Source: Apophysomyces variabilis
Taxonomy: Eukaryota; Mucoromycota; Mucoromycetes; Mucorales; Mucoraceae
Direction of reading: 5' to 3'
NCBI GenBank assembly: GCA_002749535.1
Contig: MZZL01000033.1
Span: 186,001 to 250,000, forward strand
Length of the DNA stretch: 64,000 bases
Part shown: positions 1 through 13,396 of the stretch, piece after piece
Numbering within the stretch: the stretch's first letter is position 1
Layout of the letters: each line of letters opens with the position of its first letter
Translations under genes and position numbers: made by a program
Notes under the pieces: generated by a model
The model's input: the letters and a program-made list of their open reading frames with translations, nothing else
Told to the model about the DNA's origin: nothing
Databases searched by the model: none

Positions 1-3000
1 TTCAACAAAAGTCACACACCGAATCAGACTGCTGCCCTGTGATAGTTGGCCTGTCCGCCGTCATCGTTGGCTGCCAACTGCCATCGAACAGTTGCAAGGC
101 ACACCCAATATACGACCCTGGAGATATTCTTTATATCCTTGTAGAAATACGCAAAGGTTTTTACACTTTGAAATCGGTATTAAATTTAGTTTGCCTGCCA
201 AACTCAACCATCATCCTTGTTGCGCATAACCTTGCCCCTCGAGAAGTTTCTATACCGCAATATAATAAAACTTTGCTCTCCGGTTTCTTTCGTTTTCTAT
301 CTAATTGCGATGGCAAACGATTCTACATGGATGCGTACAATGCCATCTATTGATCGATAGCACCCCATCGTGCAGTGGTGCTGTCCAACAGATATTATGG
401 GACTTCACTCATACAAGCGACTGTGACGGTCGCATCATGGCACGATTGAGACAGTCAGTCTTCCATCTCGTCACCACCATGTTATTTTACATTGGAAAAC
501 CAAGTTCTATGCAGAGAAACGATGTCGTCGTTTACACCCTGATAAGGAAACTTTCAATTACCTGCTGGCCTGCATGGTATTTAGTTGCAATTAATTTCCA
601 ATCGTCGGATGTTATATTTCTCTCGACTTCCCCTGCTGTAAAACGCCGAGACAAAGCCCACGTCGATCTGGGAATGGTGTTTATCTTTATATCTTATCTC
701 TCAAAAACAATTTCGCAACGTATGGTAGGTAAACTTGCAGATCATTGGAATTAAATGTCGCGAAGAATGAAATTTCATGTCAGCTATCTTTACTGATCGC
801 CTTATTCACGCTATCTGTCGCATCACCGCTCCTGTTCAACGTGTTATTGCCCGATTCTTCATTAAAAGATGCTTTTTCTGATACTCGCACTTTCCCGATA
901 TTTCCTATACAGATAGCAAGTGATTCTACCGTTTACCTTTCTGCCATCGTCTTTTTTAGCGTTGAGCGCATAAGGGGTTTTTACTACCTTCTACATTCTA
1001 AGAGATTGACCTGTTGCGGGCGGACACATTTATTATTTTTGCGATCATCTGGATTACTGGGTAAACTCCATTGTATTAAATCGTAATTCAATATCGTTCG
1101 CTTTTCTTCCACAGAATCCAATAGTTTTGGAAATGATAGCAATATCCAAATCTATATAAGACCCCTTCAGAGTCTATAAACTAGGACAGTAACATACCAT
1201 CTAGCCTTAGCAATCTATTATGAGGAAATCAACTTTTTAATCTCAGACTTGGAGATTCATTGCGAGCCGTACGGATGTCCTACTTGCGAAAAGATCAATA
1301 AGAGATTCTTGGGTATTCTTACGCTTCTATTGCAAAAAATACGATCCACTTAGATATTTGCACCATTATTGCGCTTATTTAGCCCAATGAATACCAGTCA
1401 AAAGCCTATCGCCTACTTGTTTATTTCTTTCACATGTTGTTTTCAATCATCCCCATTATTTTACTATGAGTATAACACTATTGCTGAAACAAGATGGACA
1501 TCGAAATATTATTGATAGGAAACAATAGACTAAATTCGTAGACTATGTCCATACTTGCTTGGTATTCTATACAGATCATTGTAAAATGAAATGGGAATGA
1601 CCTAAGCTATGAGAAGATAGAGCTAGATTGGAAAATGGTTAGGAGAAAGTGCTGCGCATAGTTCGGTAATCGTACGTTCGACCGCAATGGTAATGCAGCA
1701 GAAAACTAGGCTAGCATTGCACGATACACGTTACGGTTTCAGCAGCGTCCACATTGGGTTATCTGTCCGTCAAAGCGTCTGGATGCAGCTGACGAAGAGG
1801 AGGCGATAGTAACGATTAGTTGTGCAGAACTTAAACAGAGACCTAGCGATCGAGAAGTAACAGGGGCTACGGAGGTGTCTGGGAGTGCTGAACCTCGACA
1901 ACAGCCTAGCCAAGGGATGGCTGTGGTAACCCCCAACTGCAGAACGTCGAACAAGAGCAGCAGACCGAGATTATGGTTAAACCACCCATGTCTATTGGAC
2001 GAACCAGTAAACAAGAAAAAGAAAGACCATAATTGTACAGAGCAGTAAGGCTATCTGAAAAGCTGGGAAGCAAAAGAGAAAAAAGGATCGAGTCAAATGG
2101 ATAGGGCTTTTATACCTGGTACTTGGTAAGTTTCATTGAACAATATTGCTATTTTTCCTCTATAACTCACAATTGAAATATATATATGCATCTTGCGTTC
2201 GCTTGGCGGGAGGCTGGGTGGGGCGTTCTCAGATCTGTAACAGGTATGTAAAATTGGTCATTTACACTCTTATAATACGACAAGTAATATGATTTCTTAG
2301 CATCCAGCTTAGTTTCCGAAATGGGCAAGTGAATTCGCAAGATGCCACTCTAATTTCTGGAATACATTACCATGGTTATATTGTCTGCATCACCAGCTAA
2401 TGTCAACTATCTCTCTGCCTCAGCTTTACAATGGGAAAAAGGGTGTATGGAAATGATGCCAGCTGAATACTCTCAATAAACCCTACTGAAAACATATGTT
2501 TTTGTTTTGCAGCTTTTAGGAATTCTTGCACGTGGTGCTTCATTTCTTTATCAAGCTATTGAAATACATATTGCAGTTAACCGACGAGGGCTAGAAAAGT
2601 CTGTTTGTCGTATGAAATAGTTATTAGGTTTTTTTGCTTCTGCCTCAGTCCATTAGTAATCGGTGAAATGCTGAAGTTAGGGTTCCATTGCTAATTTCTA
2701 TTATTGTCTCCATATTATAATCACTTAGTTCCCAAGAAAAACACTGCCTCTAGCTTCCAATCTGGCAGTTTTGACATGGAGTCTATGTTTATATCACCGT
2801 ACTACATCTCATATATTATAAATTCTAATGACTTGAGGGCAATGCTGGCTACGGGTGATGATCAGAACAAGTAAACCGTTTAATAGCGGGAAGTTTCGGC
2901 AACACTATGTGGTTTTTCACCATGCTATTCAAGATATTTAACCCTGAAAAGTCTTCGTAAAGCCATGAGTTAGAAGTTTTCTTCGTAATTGTACGACACA

Positions 3001-3828
3001 CTCAGTGCTCCTTTCTTGCCACCGGTAATGTGGCAACAGATATTTCAGCGACTTGGAGATCGATGTTGCGAAGAAGCTTTTGAAACGACCTGAAGTTTCC
3101 ACTGCAATATGTTAGTCTTGGCTTTTGTCTTCAATGTTTAGCCTTTGGTCTATCTCCGTAAGCAGATTTACTGCACTAACAACGACTGTTTACATTTCTC
3201 CCCGTTTTTAGCAGGCATTCTGTTCGTGGTCTGTTGCTGATCATTAAGCAACTTCGTGGCGGAGCTGCAATGTTGCACAGTACAAAGAATGAAACGTCTA
3301 ATGTTGCCCATGATTACTGCCGGGACCGGCCTTTCTGTGTCTATTTCGAGCTTGAGCTGGAAATTGTGGAATATGACAGACCATCAATTGCGCTCACTCT
3401 AACACTTATGCAATAAATTAAAGAAGGCTTCTGCAATTTTTTGTTCGCGGAAGAAAAAATAACGCTTTGTCACATTGGACTAGTTACCCACTTTCATCGC
3501 ATTGTTTGGATGAGTCATGCTTTTGGTACCTCACCTATTGAATGTCAATGGGAGCAATTTAATTTTCGAGACATAAATGGTAATAGACACTGCATGTCCA
3601 TCGTTAACAACATGATAGCCCATTTTACATGAAAAGATCATGTCCTTTCGGTGGAGTAGTTTACAATACGTTAAGAGATTTTGTAGAAGATTGACAATGT
3701 ATTTTTACTGTTCTAGTTTGATATGCACAATTGAATGTTTATAATATGTTACAAGTGGGAAGGTGGGACGCGGTTAATTTAGAACATTTTTGTTTAACAA
3801 GTATGCGGGCTGAATGGAAAGGGGATGT
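1..3828. other. AT-rich region without a recognised gene
   Basis: About 3.8 kb with short open frames only, none of which reads like a conserved protein. The composition is AT-rich, unlike the exons further on. One GC-richer island (about 1690-2050) contains an unassigned open frame, listed separately. A short GC-rich patch near 2200-2225 has no visible function. No tRNA-like or rRNA-like sequence and no inverted repeat pair was seen. It could be ordinary intergenic DNA or old, fully decayed transposon sequence. Confidence 0.5.
1710..2048 (+). other. Unassigned open frame, possible terminal exon or relic
   Basis: A 112-codon frame is open between stop codons and ends in TAA at 2046-2048. It is GC-richer than the flanking DNA. 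The translation begins with residues such as QQRPHWVICPSKR, is acidic in the middle, and ends in a lysine-rich tail (NKKKKDHN). There is no upstream ATG in frame; the only Met is internal. A CTAG precedes the open stretch, so it could be the last exon of a gene whose earlier exons I cannot find, or a relic. I do not recognise the family. The antisense frame is also open, which lowers confidence. Confidence 0.15.
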
Positions 3829-4660
3829 CTACTGCACCATGCGACGGCGTCTTCGTGGGATAATGAATTCTGGCATTGATCGGCTATCCAGATCATTGCT
3901 GATATTTGTAGAGGCTTGTAGATGTTCAATCCAAAGAATATGTTCTTCTCGTGTGTATGTTCGTAGAAGGAACTGTGGGCCGTCACTGAGTTTGAGTCGA
4001 AGCACATGATCGTATCTGACGTAGTCTGTTGCCAAGTCAGTTTCAGCTTGTTGCATAGAGTAAGACCAGACCGGCTGTGTCTTCTCTGTTGGCTCTCGTT
4101 TATACGCCCGGATGATGGTTCCCCAGAGAACAAGATACAATTTTCTGTGTAACAAAAGATCAGTGGGTTTGCTTGTAGGTGCTTGTAAGAGTAACTCACT
4201 TCCATGATCTAGCTCTGGATTCTATTTGCGGAAGATCGCGTTCACGTTTTACTTTGATATATCCCATTTTGTATACAGTGCATTCATACGGGGGTAAGGC
4301 TTCTTTGCCCTCTTCTTCACGTGGCTGAATTGTTCGGCAGGACAGATAAGAGGGTAAAGCAGTGTACCACGGGTGACGGGGATCGTCATATTTTGGTGGT
4401 TTATCAGATGGAGGTTGTTCTTCGCGTTTGAATTCGCTGGTTGTTGCAGCGGTTGCTATGGACGACGATGATAACGAAAAGTTGGATTGCAGGTGTATTT
4501 TCGGCAAAGGAGCAATGGCCTTTTTACGGTTCCATGGCAGGCCAACTGTGGAGCATAAATGTTTAGATTCGCTAAGGATTACGTTCCGGGTTATCCGGGA
4601 AAACTTACTACTACTTAAACGATGAGTGGTGGCGACAGATGGGGCAGTATTTGCTAGCAT
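3829..4660 (-). CDS. PH (pleckstrin homology) domain protein
   Basis: Two exons, 4660-4200 and 4144-3829, separated by a 55-nt intron with GTGAGT donor and CACAG acceptor. Splicing in phase gives 258 aa. The N-terminal ~85 residues are Ser/Thr-rich and probably disordered. After a proline-rich stretch ending LPPYECTVYKMGYIKVKRE comes a PH domain (about residues 125-245). It has the typical first strand (GYIKVKRE), the SWKKLYLVLWGT second/third strands exactly across the splice junction, and a C-terminal helix with the invariant Trp (HILWIEHL). The protein ends soon after the domain in an Arg cluster (RRRRR). PH domains bind phosphoinositides or proteins, so a membrane-associated signalling adaptor is inferred; no catalytic domain is present. 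The splice-restored PH core makes the gene model solid; the cellular role is unknown. Confidence 0.8.
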
Positions 4661-6495
4661 CGTAAATGATCGATCAATAAAACAGTTGGATTACACAAAG
4701 TAGGAGAAAGGGAAAGAAAAGGAGCCAAAGTCGAAAATCCAACGTGGAGAGGATTGTATAGGAAACCCTCCTTTAAATATCCTGGTGGGTATTCCTTTCA
4801 TTTAGTTATTATTGACGTCCAAATTTAGACAAGGCTGAGTTTCGTGGGCGGTGAAGAGGCTCCCGATCCAGGGACGATGCCCGTCTGTTCTCCGCCTTAC
4901 ACTCTTCCAACCTGCAGGTTTGCTGCACGTGGCACAAGTAAGGAGGAACAAGGAACCCGAGTTTGGTCGAATGGTAGTTCTTCTGGTCCCACGGGCGCAG
5001 ACCCAAAGAAGATCGCGTTAACCTGCTTCATCCCTAAAAGGACAACCTGTTCGTCACAAGCTACAGCCGTTTTTTTACAAAACCATTGAACAAGTGATTC
5101 ATAGAAAAAGGTTCTTTGTTTAAATTAAATATATGGGACTTGCATCAAGGCCCTGGTGGTTTTGTGGCTACTTTGTTTCAGGCAACAATAATTGGATTTA
5201 ATGATTTTCTTTGTTGAGCATGTGTTATGTACCTCGAAAGTGGACGTCGCCTAGCCAACTAAATCCAAACCGCAGCTGGACAGAATAAAGAGAGAATAGA
5301 TGTGGTGTACTTCCACTCTTAGGATGACACCACTGAAAGCGTTTTTTCTCTTAAGATACTATTCAAAACTTTTCATCCAACACTGTCACATGACAGAAAA
5401 GCGGAAAAGCTTTAAAACGATCGACAACAATACATTCAGTACAACTATTTCGAAAAATTGGTTTTGACTCACAATGACAGTTGAAGTACCCATCGTCAAA
5501 TAGATGCGAATTTCACATTTCCCTCAAAACAGAATTTCGCACATGCTGACAAAAGATTCTCGCATATTAAGAAAGTCTTCTGCATGTACATATACAGAGT
5601 AGATGCTTCTTAGCCTCCGCTTTCCTGCTTACTTATCGGTTAATCGCTTGGAAATTCTTAACGCACTTTGCGTACATCGAGAAAAATTTCCTACTCTTCT
5701 AGTTCTTATCTAAAACATGTCTTTGTATATTATTCTCTACAGAATAGGTAGCATATCCACTCTGGTAGGTTGCAGAAACCCGCCCGCATAGTACGATACC
5801 GATCATGCCAGCTGTCTTTTCCACAAGTCTTGGGGAGAAATCAACTCCTATTCCCGGTACTGCATATAAGATGATTCATTTATAGTACGTTGAGCAAAAT
5901 TCTTCCGTTGTCCTCTCAGCTGGTAAGGGAGACACTGTTCCAAACAATTATGTAACTGTATGTATATATGCAATATACGTATCATATGCTAACTGTTGCT
6001 CTCAATTTATCTCTTGAGAAGCAGAGAAAAGGACCAATGTCCCAGACTTGCATGTTCACACAAATCTCTGTTACGCTTAAAAAAAATAGCATGGTCAACT
6101 TACTGACCTCGATGTAGTAGAAAACTGGCAATGAAACCAAAAAATAGTGACGCTCAGCTTCCATTGTCCTCTTCATGGTTGTGTGTTACATAGCCATCAT
6201 ACACTAGCCTTATCAGTGCATTACAGAAAGTAGAAGGTATACTAAATAAAGGTAGCCTAAAATAGGTGATATATTTATTATATGCTTAGAACCGATTATA
6301 AAGAGGCTGATAGCATAAGATGTCCTCCTTCACTTTGTGATGCCAAAAATAAATAACGAATGTACAGCCGATCTGAGTCGATATTAGTCTTCCATGCCGA
6401 CTCCGCTTTCATTTCATACAATCGTCGGGCTGTCTCATTGATTAGAAAGAAGCAGTCATATATAGTATTAATGCTTTATTGGTAAGTTTACAAGC
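4661..6495. other. Intergenic region with one unassigned GC-rich patch
   Basis: About 1.8 kb between the PH-domain gene and the BYE1-like gene, which are in the same orientation. A GC-rich patch at about 4810-5030 carries overlapping open frames on both strands (minus 4809-5006, plus 4844-5089). The minus frame has GC-biased third positions and includes a Cys pair (CRLEEC), but I find no clear start or splice partners and no family match. The rest is AT-rich with nothing recognisable. Confidence 0.4.
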
Positions 6496-9400
6496 TCAGG
6501 GGATGTAGGGTTCATGCATGTGATACGAGGGTGCTAAAGGTCGATCGGTTTGCTTACTAAGAACTAAAACGCCAAGGAACATATCAGAGTCGCGCTGTGT
6601 TTCCTCCACTCGGACGACGTAGACAAAGTCAGGGACCTGTTGTGCCTTATAGAGCGGAATCAAATAGAAATCCTTGATTTTCGTCTTGTTGTGACCAACA
6701 ACAGCATATCGTTTCCGGGAATCGAAATAATGCAGTAGTGTCTGCGCCTGATCCTCACTCATAGCCTCAATTTCCAGCAGGACTATCTCTCGACTGCTTG
6801 AATATTGCGTCTGTGTCACATAAGACGTCACTCTATCTGTGGGTATTCGCCCTTCGATCCACATCGTGGGTGAAAGAACGTCTGCCCATTCCATCTCCGT
6901 CAGCATTCGTCCTCCAATTTGTCGTGCCTTCGCTTCAAATTCAGCCACACTTGGCATGTTCACTCGACCCTTCCATATTACAGGAAGTTTCGGAACAGTG
7001 GCTTCTTCTTGTTCTTCTGGAAGGTTGGGCTCTTCAATATCGCTGTCAAATGTGAACTCCACATCGCTGTCGCCCAATAGTGCTTCTACTTCCAACTCCG
7101 TTTTGCGCCGCTTAGCTGGTGTGTCCCGTTCAATCGCCTGACGCTTCAAGTCCTGCCTGTCAGAATCAGAATTCATGCCCATTCGTGCGAGAATATCCTC
7201 CACAATATGGGCCCTTGCGGTGGGTGTATTTGAACTGGCGCTCACACTAGATTTCCTGCTTCCCGCAGGCGAAATGCGCTCCATGGGCTTGTCCACCTCA
7301 GGCTCGGGCGTTTCAGCCACTTTGGCTGGTCGTTCTTCCACATATTCTCCGTCTTTGCTAGAAATCATGATGATATCGCCTTTATGAGTCTTTTTGATAA
7401 TTGGCATATTCTGAACCTTGAGAACTGAATTTTTAATACTTTTTTCCCGCAATGATTCAGACATTGACTTCAATTCAGGATTGGCCATATCTTCTGACGA
7501 CATTTTGACAAGCTCGTCTGGACTCAGCGCACCGGTGATGACCCGGATTTGGAACAATTCATTAGCTTTATCCTTCAAATTATATAGGAGTGACCGGAAT
7601 TTGCTCTTGTAACGTTCGCCACATACCATGAGTTTACCACTCTGCGCCGGTGGGTCACTCAGTTCATTGTACATTCCTTCTTCAATCGCGTTGGCCAATT
7701 GCTCCGCCATCTCTTGTGCAGATTTATCAGGAACATCTTCGAACATGGAAGGCTGTTTTTCCAAAGTATTTTCAATAATAGGTCTTAGTGTATTCGTCAT
7801 GCTTTTTATCACGTTTTTGCGAACTGGATTATCTTCCGCATTGGTACTGATTGGTTCTGGTGAGGATATGGTAGGCGGAGGGGTTGGTTCCTTAGGAAGA
7901 GCACTGATAGATGATTTTTTTTGATGCTGGCGTTTGTTTTCGGATGTAGTAGTGCGAAATCGTAGTTGATGAGTATCTTCGGTTGAGGGTACGTATTCCG
8001 GGTCGTCGTCTGTTTGGCTCGCATGTTGACGTGCACAAACATCGCTGCAATACGAGTCTGTACGCGTCCGATTGGAACAAGAGGGAAGTAAACACTTGGC
8101 TTGATTTGAGGTAGCTTTCGAGTGTCGTGAGGAATAAGTCTGTTTGTACAAGTGAGATCAATAGTGCAATATACTCGACCTTACCTTCTGTACCTTTGGT
8201 AGGACTTCAGGTTCGCTCACTTGTGGCTGCTCCTCCTTGGCTTTTTCCATTGCTAATAAGAGAGAAATGTATTTGAGCATTCTTCGTTCGTGGTGTCCTC
8301 TTTTCACAGAGCTGCATTTTTCCAAGCCTTCTATTAACCGCCTATCGAGCGAGACGATATAAATCCATGATACAGACACAGCAAAGACACACAGCAAAAT
8401 AAAGAGGGGAAGACACTGACGGTATCGTATGTAACCGTTGTAGCGACTAAATCTCTTTCCTCTTATGGAAATGAGAATATGACTAACAGGCAGCCACAGG
8501 AATAAAGAATGAAAAGGATCACTTTGTCGCGCTCACTTTTGCGATTTACAAGAAAAAAGATAGGTTATATTCAATGTAAAAATGCAGAAAGTCAACATAT
8601 TTCTGCATAACGTTTTCTTGGTGCGAAGATTAATGGACATTGCTCCTTCCCCAGTTGTATACGTGTCAATGCAGACAAGGGGTAGGTGTATTTTACATGC
8701 TATTATCGTCTCGCTCGTATGCCAAACAACGAAAGAAACAGAAAATGAAAAATACTTACTTTGTTCGCACGCTTGACATACCCAATCAATATCCTCAGCT
8801 TCGTCTGGGTCTAGTTGAACACAGGCACAATGAAACCTTTTCATATAAAGTTAGCCTACAAACAAAAACTGAAATTATCTACTTTACCATTCTTTGCAGC
8901 GATCACATTGAACCATTGGATCGCCATTGTATGGCTGCCGGCAGATACAGTACAATTTCTTCCGTGATTTCTTGGTTATGTTGTTGGTCGACGCGACAGT
9001 CGCAGACGATTTTTCATCTTCTTCTGTTTTTACCCCCGTACTTCGCCTTCTAGAGCGTGTCATAATTCCTTCTTCCTTTTTTTCCTCCTCTTCAGCTTCT
9101 TTAGACGAGGTCAATTGCGATAGCGATACCGTTGCACTACTATCGTTATTTATTTCCTCTGGCTTACTCTCTTCCTGAAATTGATGGTATTGTCCCTCCT
9201 GTTGCGAAGGAAGCAACGGCTTTGCAATGCCCTGTACTGGCATTAACAGCTGTGGAGGGATAAAGTGCGATATGCCAGCCATGTTAGTCGTATTAATGGG
9301 CGGTCCTTGTGTAGAAATAGCAGTTGCCTCTGACGTTGTATTTAATACGTTCCAATCTGCACCATTTAAAGGGAACACATAATGCTCCATTTGCGCTGCT

Positions 9401-9582
9401 TCCAAGTTGGCTGGAACCGCTGTCCAGCTGTTCTGATTTTCTGCTGACGCACTAGTAATTACACTAGTACTAGCCTCGCTTGTAGCAGCGGTCATTGGCA
9501 AATCCTGTGCATGTGATTGACCTCCTACTGTTTCCTGCTGCTCGCGTAAATCCAGATATTCTTCAAAATTATGTATGTCCAT
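6496..9582 (-). CDS. BYE1: BYE1-like PHD / TFIIS central / SPOC domain transcription regulator
   Basis: Four exons fit in phase: 9582-8888, 8836-8760, 8330-8185 and 8139-6496 (introns 8837-8887, 8331-8759, 8140-8184), giving about 853 aa. Order of domains: an acidic/Gln-rich N-terminus; a basic stretch; a PHD finger starting KLYCICRQPYNGDP and completed by exon 2 (FHCACVQ, then VCQAC), with the W of EWFH restored by splicing; a small Cys cluster (CLLPSC, YCSDVC); a TFIIS central domain (YKSKFRSLLYNLKD, LSPDELVKMSSEDM); and a C-terminal SPOC domain (PVIWKGRVNMPS to about FLGVLVLSK). This order is that of yeast Bye1 and the animal PHF3/DIDO proteins, which bind RNA polymerase II through the TFIIS-like domain and H3K4me3 through the PHD finger. 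Nuclear role inferred. The start is taken at the Met of MDIHNFEEY; an in-frame Met lies 14 codons upstream (9624). Intron 2 is unusually long (429 nt) and could hide an exon. Confidence 0.88.
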
Positions 9583-11959
9583 CGTACGTGAATATGTTTT
9601 GTAGTAAAGAAAGCTCTGGAGCAAGAATTCTCACGAGAAGGGTGTTTTGAAAGAACACTGAAATAACCGTCACAATTACATCTCAGTATGTTATTTACTG
9701 TGTATTGAATATTTTATTTTACGCTACTCTAAATACCGAAGTTGACGGAAGGAGGACGGAGGATGTGGTGGATCCCGGCCCAAGTTCGAACACAGTAAAC
9801 TTTCCCTCCCAAGATAAAACCATAGAAAATCGCATTGCTTGGCGAAAGAATCTAGAGTAGTAAGATAGGAAATATTTTTTATTTTTATTGGAAGTTAAAA
9901 CTACGAATAAAGTAGCGCGGCCCGAAGGCTCTATACCACATCCGATGTCCGAGTGGAGTCAACGGGGATTGTGTTAGGTACGACATACAATGAACTTTGC
10001 GTTCATGGAAGGATCAAGTTTGGACTAAAATTAAAATATATATGCGTTTTTAGTAAAATCAATTATGGGGCAAAACGTGTTTACGCTGATGGGAAATAAA
10101 TTTGGCGCTGACATAGTGCCGTAGCAGAGGGCTCAAAGGTTCCAAAAAACCAGCCACGCTTCCACTACACATAGTGCACATCTTGCGAAAATTCAAAATA
10201 AGGATAAGAACAATGTAGTATGCTTTTCCTACTTTACGACAATGTTCATTCAAAAAAAAATCGAAAATGAAATAGAATGAGGAGTACCGATAGATCCATC
10301 AATGTCACCGTATTCTCGTAATTTATATGACTGCAAGAAGGTCAATTAAGGATGATACATAAGCTGATGGATGATGACTTCCTACGGTAATAGATAACGA
10401 CTAAAAAAGACATAAGCTTTCGATTATTGATCGATTGACCAAAAATGCCCGCCAGTTCATGCGTGTAACACTTGTCGATTCAGACATGTAATCATTTCGT
10501 CGATAGGTGGCATAGTCATTGGACATACTGTGCTTTCAGCCCCTCTTAGATTCTTTGACGCAGTTTGCTTCATGACATCCATCGACAACAATTGCCCCAT
10601 CTGCGCGATTACCCAAACATTAACGTGGCATACCATGACGCGCCCCTCCATTGATAAGATGATATATTATCCTCATTCATCTTTTCTTTTGGCTTTATCT
10701 CGAACTGCACTTTCAATGACATTACCTATTGATATGTTCATTATTCCAACGTATGACAAAAGCACCTTGTCAGTCAAGCCGCACAAACGTAGGAAGAATT
10801 ATCTAACTGCATGATTCCAGCGTAGTAAATCAATCTTTAAATTATAAAATCGGATAACTACCGAATGACGTGCTAGACTCTTAGTCAAGGTAATTTTCCT
10901 ACTATTACAACAATTCTCTTTTAATTTTATCTCTTCCAAGAATAGCGCACAGCCTTGAATACAAAGGTATGCACAAGGCAACTTTAAAGAGAAGCATTGG
11001 ATGAAACAAGTACGACAAATTGGATGTTGTTACTATCATGCAGCTATTTAACCTCATAGCACAATATATCTTGAATAGAATACTTCAGAAAACTCTCATT
11101 GCATACTCTCTTCTGGTCAACTACAGCAAGTATCCGTCTCTGAAAGCAAAGGCAAGATATGCTTCCGAATATTCTCGACAACTTGAAATGTCAGGTGATT
11201 TGGCAAACAGGAGAGATTCAAAAAAGCGGTAAGACAACGAAGCAGTCCTGATATTATCATGATTGCTCTTTGTTTCTTGCATAGTGGAACGGCGCAGCAA
11301 GCAAAACATTGCCAAGCCAGTGGGTGTGGGTTCTATGTTGGACGTCCATTCCTGGACGTTTTTCTTTCATCCTCCATTGCCCATGTCCATTATGGATTTG
11401 ATACGGCGCGGGCACCCACACTGAGCAGGGGTTACCTTAGGGGACGAGTGAAGAGACATCAAGTTGTCCTTCCATTTACTAACAATAGACGTATGTTTAT
11501 GGTGCTCTAACCCAATTTTACGTGCATTGCCAGGCAAGTTGAACGTTGGTAAAATATGGTTTTGCTATACTTACTAATAGTGCTACCGGCGCATATATTT
11601 TCTTTTTTTTTTACTTTTAGCGCATTTTTGATCTTTCTTGGACGCAAAGTTTGTGATAAAGTAGCGTACAATTACATTGAATGAACAGTAATGTCAGAGA
11701 TAAGCTATACAAGATACCTAGCCTCTACATAGAGGGTGCTAATACTAAAAGATGACGGACTTTCTCTTAGCTACGTAATAATCTTTGTATTTCTCAAACG
11801 TGAACAAGATGTGTTAAAATCATAGTGAGCACGTTCATCATTCTGACCATGAAATTCGTAACAGACACGGCTTGTGATTGGACGATCGAACCGCGCCCAA
11901 AATCAGCGTGGCAAACTTTTTCGTTCCCCTTTTGCCAAACAGTCGAGATTTCTCCCCAA
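9583..11959. other. Intergenic, no gene seen
   Basis: About 2.4 kb of AT-rich DNA between the divergent BYE1-like and MRI1 genes, so it holds both promoters. Short open frames on both strands (for example around 10457-10814 and 11020-11510) do not resemble known proteins and lack consistent splice partners. A lone A-box-like string near 9945-9962 has no matching B box and is not called a tRNA. Confidence 0.5.
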
Positions 11960-13208
11960 ATGAGTGGTAAGAGAAAAAGAAGCACGAATGAAGAAAAGTA
12001 TCGGATTGCTCATTAGCAATAGTACAAACAGCAAAAACACTTGAAGCAGTGCAGTATACCCGTGGTAGCTTACGCATTCTAAATCAGCTTGCCCTCCCTC
12101 ATGAAACCATTTTCGAGCCTGTCCACGATATCAAGGACGGTCATGCCGCCATTAAGAAAATGAAGACTCGTGGTGCACCTGCTATTGCTATTGTTGCTGC
12201 CTTATCTCTGGCAGTCGATGTAACAGCAAGAAAAGACCAATTTCAGTCCGTCGAGGAAGTTGTCACTTTCCTGCAAGACTCGTTGGAATATCTGAAGACT
12301 TCTCGACCCACCGCCGTGAACCTTTTCGATGCTGCAGCAAAGCTACGAGAGATTGTTCAAACCTCTGCTGTCACTGCTAAGTCTCCGGATGTGGTTATCG
12401 AGGCGTACGTGGCAGCAGCAGAGAAGATGTTGGTGGATGATGTCCAAGATAACAAGAACATTGGACGATATGGTGCAGAATTTATCGTAAAAAACGTTAA
12501 AAATGCCGAGAAAATTGCTGTTTTAACTCATTGCAACACTGGGTAAAAAATTGCTTCAATCTCTGAATACAATCTTGGGCTAAACTTTACTTTCTTTTTC
12601 CACTTAGATCTTTGGCCACCGCTGGCTGGGGCACGGCGTTGGGTATCATTCGTGACCTCTCTCGCACGGGCCACCTTGATCACGCCTATTGCACCGAAAC
12701 CAGACCCTATAACCAAGGTTCGCGTTTGACTGCTTACGAACTTGTGTATGAGAATATCCCAGCAACATTGATCTGTGATTCCATGGCATCTGCGCTCCTG
12801 CGACAGACACCAAGTGTTCAGGCCATCGTGGTTGGTGCTGACCGTGTGGCTGCTAATGGCGATACAGCCAATAAGATTGGCACTTATCAATTAGCCATCA
12901 CTGCCAAACATCACGGCATCCTTTTCATTGTCGCCGCTCCATCCACCTCAATTGATCTGGCTACTAAAACAGGAAAGGATATTGTGATCGAACAAAGGCC
13001 TGCTGAAGAACTCGTGACCACCACGGGTATACAGGTGGATGGTAAGTCGACAACTGTTCGTACTGCAGCACAAAACATTGGCGTGTGGAATCCAAGTTTC
13101 GATGTTACTCCCAGCGAACTCATTTCAGCTATTGTTACCGAGCGGGGTGTGGTCACCAAACAGCCTGGTCAAACCGAATTTGATATGGCGAGCTTTCTGA
13201 ATTTGTAA
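11960..13208 (+). CDS. MRI1: Methylthioribose-1-phosphate isomerase
   Basis: Three exons: 11960-11966 (only ATG AGT G), 12032-12542 and 12608-13208. All junctions are in phase and give 372 aa, normal for the family. The enzyme isomerises 5-methylthioribose-1-phosphate to methylthioribulose-1-phosphate in the methionine salvage pathway in the cytosol. Family signatures seen: [18 protein letters not shown] near the N-terminus, [16 protein letters not shown], the catalytic-cysteine motif [18 protein letters not shown] (joined across intron 2) and the catalytic-aspartate motif [19 protein letters not shown]. This fold is shared with eIF2B alpha/beta/delta subunits, but the Cys and Asp motifs identify the isomerase. 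It is convergent with RPS28, 188 bp apart. The tiny first exon is supported by the GTAAGA donor and by the resulting start [14 protein letters not shown]. Confidence 0.95.
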
Positions 13209-13396
13209 CAGCCCAATCGACAAGAGGAGAGAAAAAAACAATAGGGAGAATTAGAGCAAGCGATCAAACTGAAACAAATAACAAAAGCTCCATAATAGAT
13301 CCTGCAGATTTTTAGTCTGTTTTCTGCTTTATTGATCGTCTCTCGTTTTCTGTGTTTGAGGGATGTCTATGACGGAAGGGCGCTTAATCCGACACT

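Noticed and set aside
9945..9962. tRNA A-box-like string (TGTCCGAGTGG) suggesting a tRNA-Ser/Leu or tRNA-derived SINE
   Set aside because: No B box (GGTTCGAxxCC) at the right distance and no cloverleaf can be drawn.
10457..11510. Several 60-95 codon open frames on both strands
   Set aside because: Mutually overlapping, no family resemblance, and no consistent splice signals.
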